Source of the DNA: an uncultured Eubacteriales bacterium
GTDB lineage: Bacteria > Bacillota > Clostridia > Monoglobales > Monoglobaceae
Length of the DNA stretch: 17,736 nt
Assembly: GCA_905205855.1 (NCBI GenBank)
Contig: CAJLFL010000017.1
Span: forward strand, 1 to 17,736
Reading direction: 5' to 3'
Positions 16,349 to 17,736 of the stretch are shown piece by piece. Position numbers and translations under genes: made by a program. Every line of letters starts with the position of its first letter. Position 1 is the stretch's first letter. A model generated the notes under the pieces. The model was not told where the DNA came from, made no database searches, and worked only from the letters and a program-made list of their open reading frames with translations.

Positions 16349-17121
16349 AATCAGCTGAGGTAATGTTTTTCAAGCTGTCCTTTTTGCCATCCGTTGTAAA
16401 GTATACCATATAGCCCTCGTCAAATGTATCATATACAAAACCACGGCGATATGATCTCTGACTTCTGTAATTGGTCTGCCATGATGAAACAGGAGTTCTG
16501 TTAGATGCACGATAGTCAAATTCCAGATTCGTAATAAAGCCTTTTCGATTCAAACAATACCTGACTATATCTCCTTTTTTAAGGTCGGTAACCTTCATGG
16601 TCTTGGCAATAGTTGGATCACTTGTATCTGCAGAGCCCGAGAATGTAAATCCTCGCTTAACCGGGACATCTTTGCTGCCGTTTGAGCTAATCAGTGTCTC
16701 AACATCAATTATCTGACCGTTTTCGTCAAGGCCATTTGAGAGATAATCAACAACTGCAAACTTGATACTATCGCCAATTGTAGAATTAACTTCATCAGAG
16801 TTTTCCATCCCTATGAAGTATGATATGACACTGTTTTTATCGGTATAAAACGCATTTGAAGTGTATTTATCATCATGAACAAGAAAGCTACTTGCAGTAT
16901 ATATCGTATACTTTTCCTCATCCATCAAATCTCCGCTTGACGTCGATGGGTAAAGCATAACTCTTGTTTTTGACGGAGTCAGTGCGATTCTTGGTCCGAG
17001 CGTCCCATTGGTCTGACGATAATAGTCCGTCGAAGATGAGGATGTTAGTGTGAACAGCGCGTCATTGCTTTCGGTCTTATCCTCTCTCAGATTAAGCTTA
17101 GACGTTGTGCCATTGATAACG
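16311..17121 (-). pseudogene. Fragment of a large protein of unknown function, lacking both ends
   Basis: About 270 codons in an open frame have neither a natural start nor a natural end. The readable sequence runs from VINGTTSKLNL to about TSADCEL, then leaves its own frame context and stops at 16311 inside the start of the lyase frame. The frame could formally open at an ATG at 17168, but the residues before 17121 are out-of-frame YoeB sequence. The composition (Ser/Thr/Asp-rich, short beta strands) and phrases such as KVTDLKKGDIVRYCLNRKGF and YRRGFVYDTFDEGYMVYF resemble beta modules in large S-layer-type surface proteins of Clostridia. That assignment is from general resemblance only. No SLH, CBM or catalytic motif is visible. 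Confidence 0.6.
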
Positions 17122-17373
17122 GTAATGACCTTTGCAGGAAACAATATAAATAATGCTGTCCTGCTCATAATAAACTATTCGGTTGGAGTCATCGATTCGT
17201 CTGCTCCACATACCACTTAAATTACCCTTTAAAGGCTCAGGCTTACCGATACCGTCAAAGGTATTCCTCTGAATATCTTTTAAAATTGTATTGATTTTCT
17301 TTAAGGTTTTTTTATCCTGTGTTTGCCAATGCAGGTAATCATCCCACGCACGGTCTTCCCATAATAATCGCAT
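17098..17373 (-). CDS. yoeB: Txe/YoeB-family toxin (ribosome-dependent mRNA interferase) with abnormal C-terminal tail
   Basis: The 91-residue product aligns without gaps with E. coli YoeB, an endoribonuclease that cleaves mRNA in the ribosomal A site. Glu46, Arg65, His83 and Tyr84, the known catalytic residues, fall at identical positions, and GKPEPLKGNLSGMWSRRI (43-60) is the family signature. E. coli YoeB ends at Tyr84 (84 residues). Here seven extra residues, RYQWHNV, follow before the stop. Their codons belong to the adjoining coding fragment read in another frame, so the native stop was probably lost at a junction near 17121. Because the C-terminal His-Tyr is part of the active site, the tail could weaken or abolish activity. 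GAGGTG lies 5 bases before the ATG, which overlaps the antitoxin stop by one base (TGATG), as usual for such operons. Confidence 0.92.
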   Translation of the reverse strand: MRLLWEDRAWDDYLHWQTQDKKTLKKINTILKDIQRNTFDGIGKPEPLKGNLSGMWSRRIDDSNRIVYYEQDSIIYIVSCKGHYRYQWHNV

Positions 17374-17639
17374 CAGTCCACCTCAATTAAATCGTGCTGT
17401 GCAAAATGAGCCTTGCCCTCTTTTATATCACGCGCAATGCCTTCCAAATAACGCATATTGCTGTCAGAGTAAAACGGATCAACCGAAACCTCAAACGGTA
17501 TGCGTTTTTCTCTTCCAACCTTTTTCGCAAAAATTGTAAACGCAGCAGTCATAGAAAGTCCCAAATCAGAGCAAGCCTGTTCCATACTTTTCTTTACATC
17601 TGAGTCCAATTTAAAATTCACATTAACAGCCTGAGCCAT
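17373..17639 (-). CDS. RelB/DinJ-family antitoxin
   Basis: The 88-residue protein (start MAQAVNVNFKLDSDVKKSME) has the short beta strand and two helices of a ribbon-helix-helix DNA-binding domain in residues 1-45, including the conserved GLSMTAAFTIFAKK segment (27-40). The acidic/hydrophobic C-terminal part (about 46-88) would wrap the toxin. As antitoxin it would neutralise YoeB and repress the shared promoter. An in-frame TTG 12 codons upstream (17675) is excluded because it lies upstream of the expected transcription start, between the -10 and -35 elements. The ATG at 17639 has AGGGGC at proper spacing. YoeB in E. coli pairs with a YefM (Phd-type) antitoxin, so this is the alternative RelB/DinJ-YoeB combination, which also occurs in Bacillota. 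Confidence 0.88.
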   Translation of the reverse strand: MAQAVNVNFKLDSDVKKSMEQACSDLGLSMTAAFTIFAKKVGREKRIPFEVSVDPFYSDSNMRYLEGIARDIKEGKAHFAQHDLIEVD

Positions 17640-17663
17640 ATCTATCGCCCCTGTCTTATTTAT

Positions 17664-17692
17664 ATTATATGCCAAAACAAAGAAAATGTCAA
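17664..17692 (-). promoter_or_regulatory. Consensus promoter of the toxin-antitoxin operon
   Basis: On the minus strand a perfect TTGACA (17692-17687) and a perfect TATAAT (17669-17664) are separated by exactly 17 bases. The start point would be near 17657, about 18 bases before the antitoxin ATG. This is the strongest promoter in the window, and such operons are normally held down by antitoxin-toxin binding over it. No clear long palindrome was seen beyond the AT-rich TATATTATAT around the -10. Confidence 0.85.
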
Positions 17693-17736
17693 GCTATTAT
17701 CTTTATTTTATCTTTATATTTTCCTAAAAATTTATT

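Noticed and set aside
12974..17121. A single frameshifted gene made of the fragment plus the truncated lyase
   Set aside because: The paralogous lyase has a signal peptide and the rest of its first domain at this place, not the fragment's sequence, so a simple frameshift does not restore a known architecture.
16311..17168. 285-codon gene starting at the ATG at 17168
   Set aside because: The first 15 residues are out-of-frame YoeB coding sequence without a ribosome binding site; the segment is better described as a fragment beginning at the junction.
17640..17675. Twelve-residue N-terminal extension of the antitoxin from the TTG at 17675
   Set aside because: The codon lies between the -10 and -35 elements of a perfect-consensus promoter, upstream of the expected transcript start.

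Overview
The window looks like chromosomal DNA from an anaerobic Bacillota (class Clostridia), probably a polysaccharide-degrading gut or environmental commensal. This rests on the moderate-to-low GC, strong AGGAGG-type ribosome binding sites, the gene families present, and large secreted multi-domain lyases of a kind typical of such Clostridia. Every gene I support is on the minus strand, so transcription runs from high to low coordinates. No rRNA, tRNA, CRISPR array, transposase or phage gene was seen.

Layout in the direction of transcription: (1) 17,692-17,098 holds a type II toxin-antitoxin pair, a RelB/DinJ-type antitoxin followed by a YoeB toxin, with a consensus promoter. (2) 17,121-16,311 is a fragment of a large protein of unknown function with neither natural end. 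(3) 16,348-12,974 is a heparinase II/III-family lyase with a C-terminal CBM6/35-like module. It lacks its signal peptide and the start of its first domain. The junctions between blocks 1 and 2 and between blocks 2 and 3 look like rearrangement breakpoints or assembly joins. (4) 12,846-7,957 is an intact, secreted 1629-residue paralogue of that lyase with a different C-terminal half. It is followed 12 bases later by a nitrilase-superfamily amidohydrolase (7,944-6,703) whose Shine-Dalgarno sequence abuts the lyase stop codon. (5) 6,536-3,933 is a membrane/regulatory group: a DUF554 membrane protein, a LysR regulator starting one base after it, and an EamA/DMT transporter behind a dyad-containing promoter. 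(6) 3,851-308 holds an M14-type zinc carboxypeptidase-like protein and a signal-less, divergent PL8 polysaccharide lyase. (7) 307-1 is non-coding, with irregular CTCGA-containing repeats.

Taken together, this is an accessory carbohydrate-utilisation region aimed at an acidic (uronate-containing) polysaccharide. The secreted heparinase-fold lyase would cut the polymer outside the cell, and the PL8 enzyme without a signal would act on imported pieces. The nitrilase and the M14-like enzyme, both amide-bond hydrolases, would remove or process N-linked or amino-acid-like groups. That joint role is inference: no importer, unsaturated glucuronyl hydrolase or sulfatase lies in the window to fix the substrate. 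The most notable observations are the two junctions (including a YoeB carrying a 7-residue tail beyond its normal catalytic C-terminus), the PL8 that appears to lack several canonical active-site residues, and the lyase-amidohydrolase pairings.
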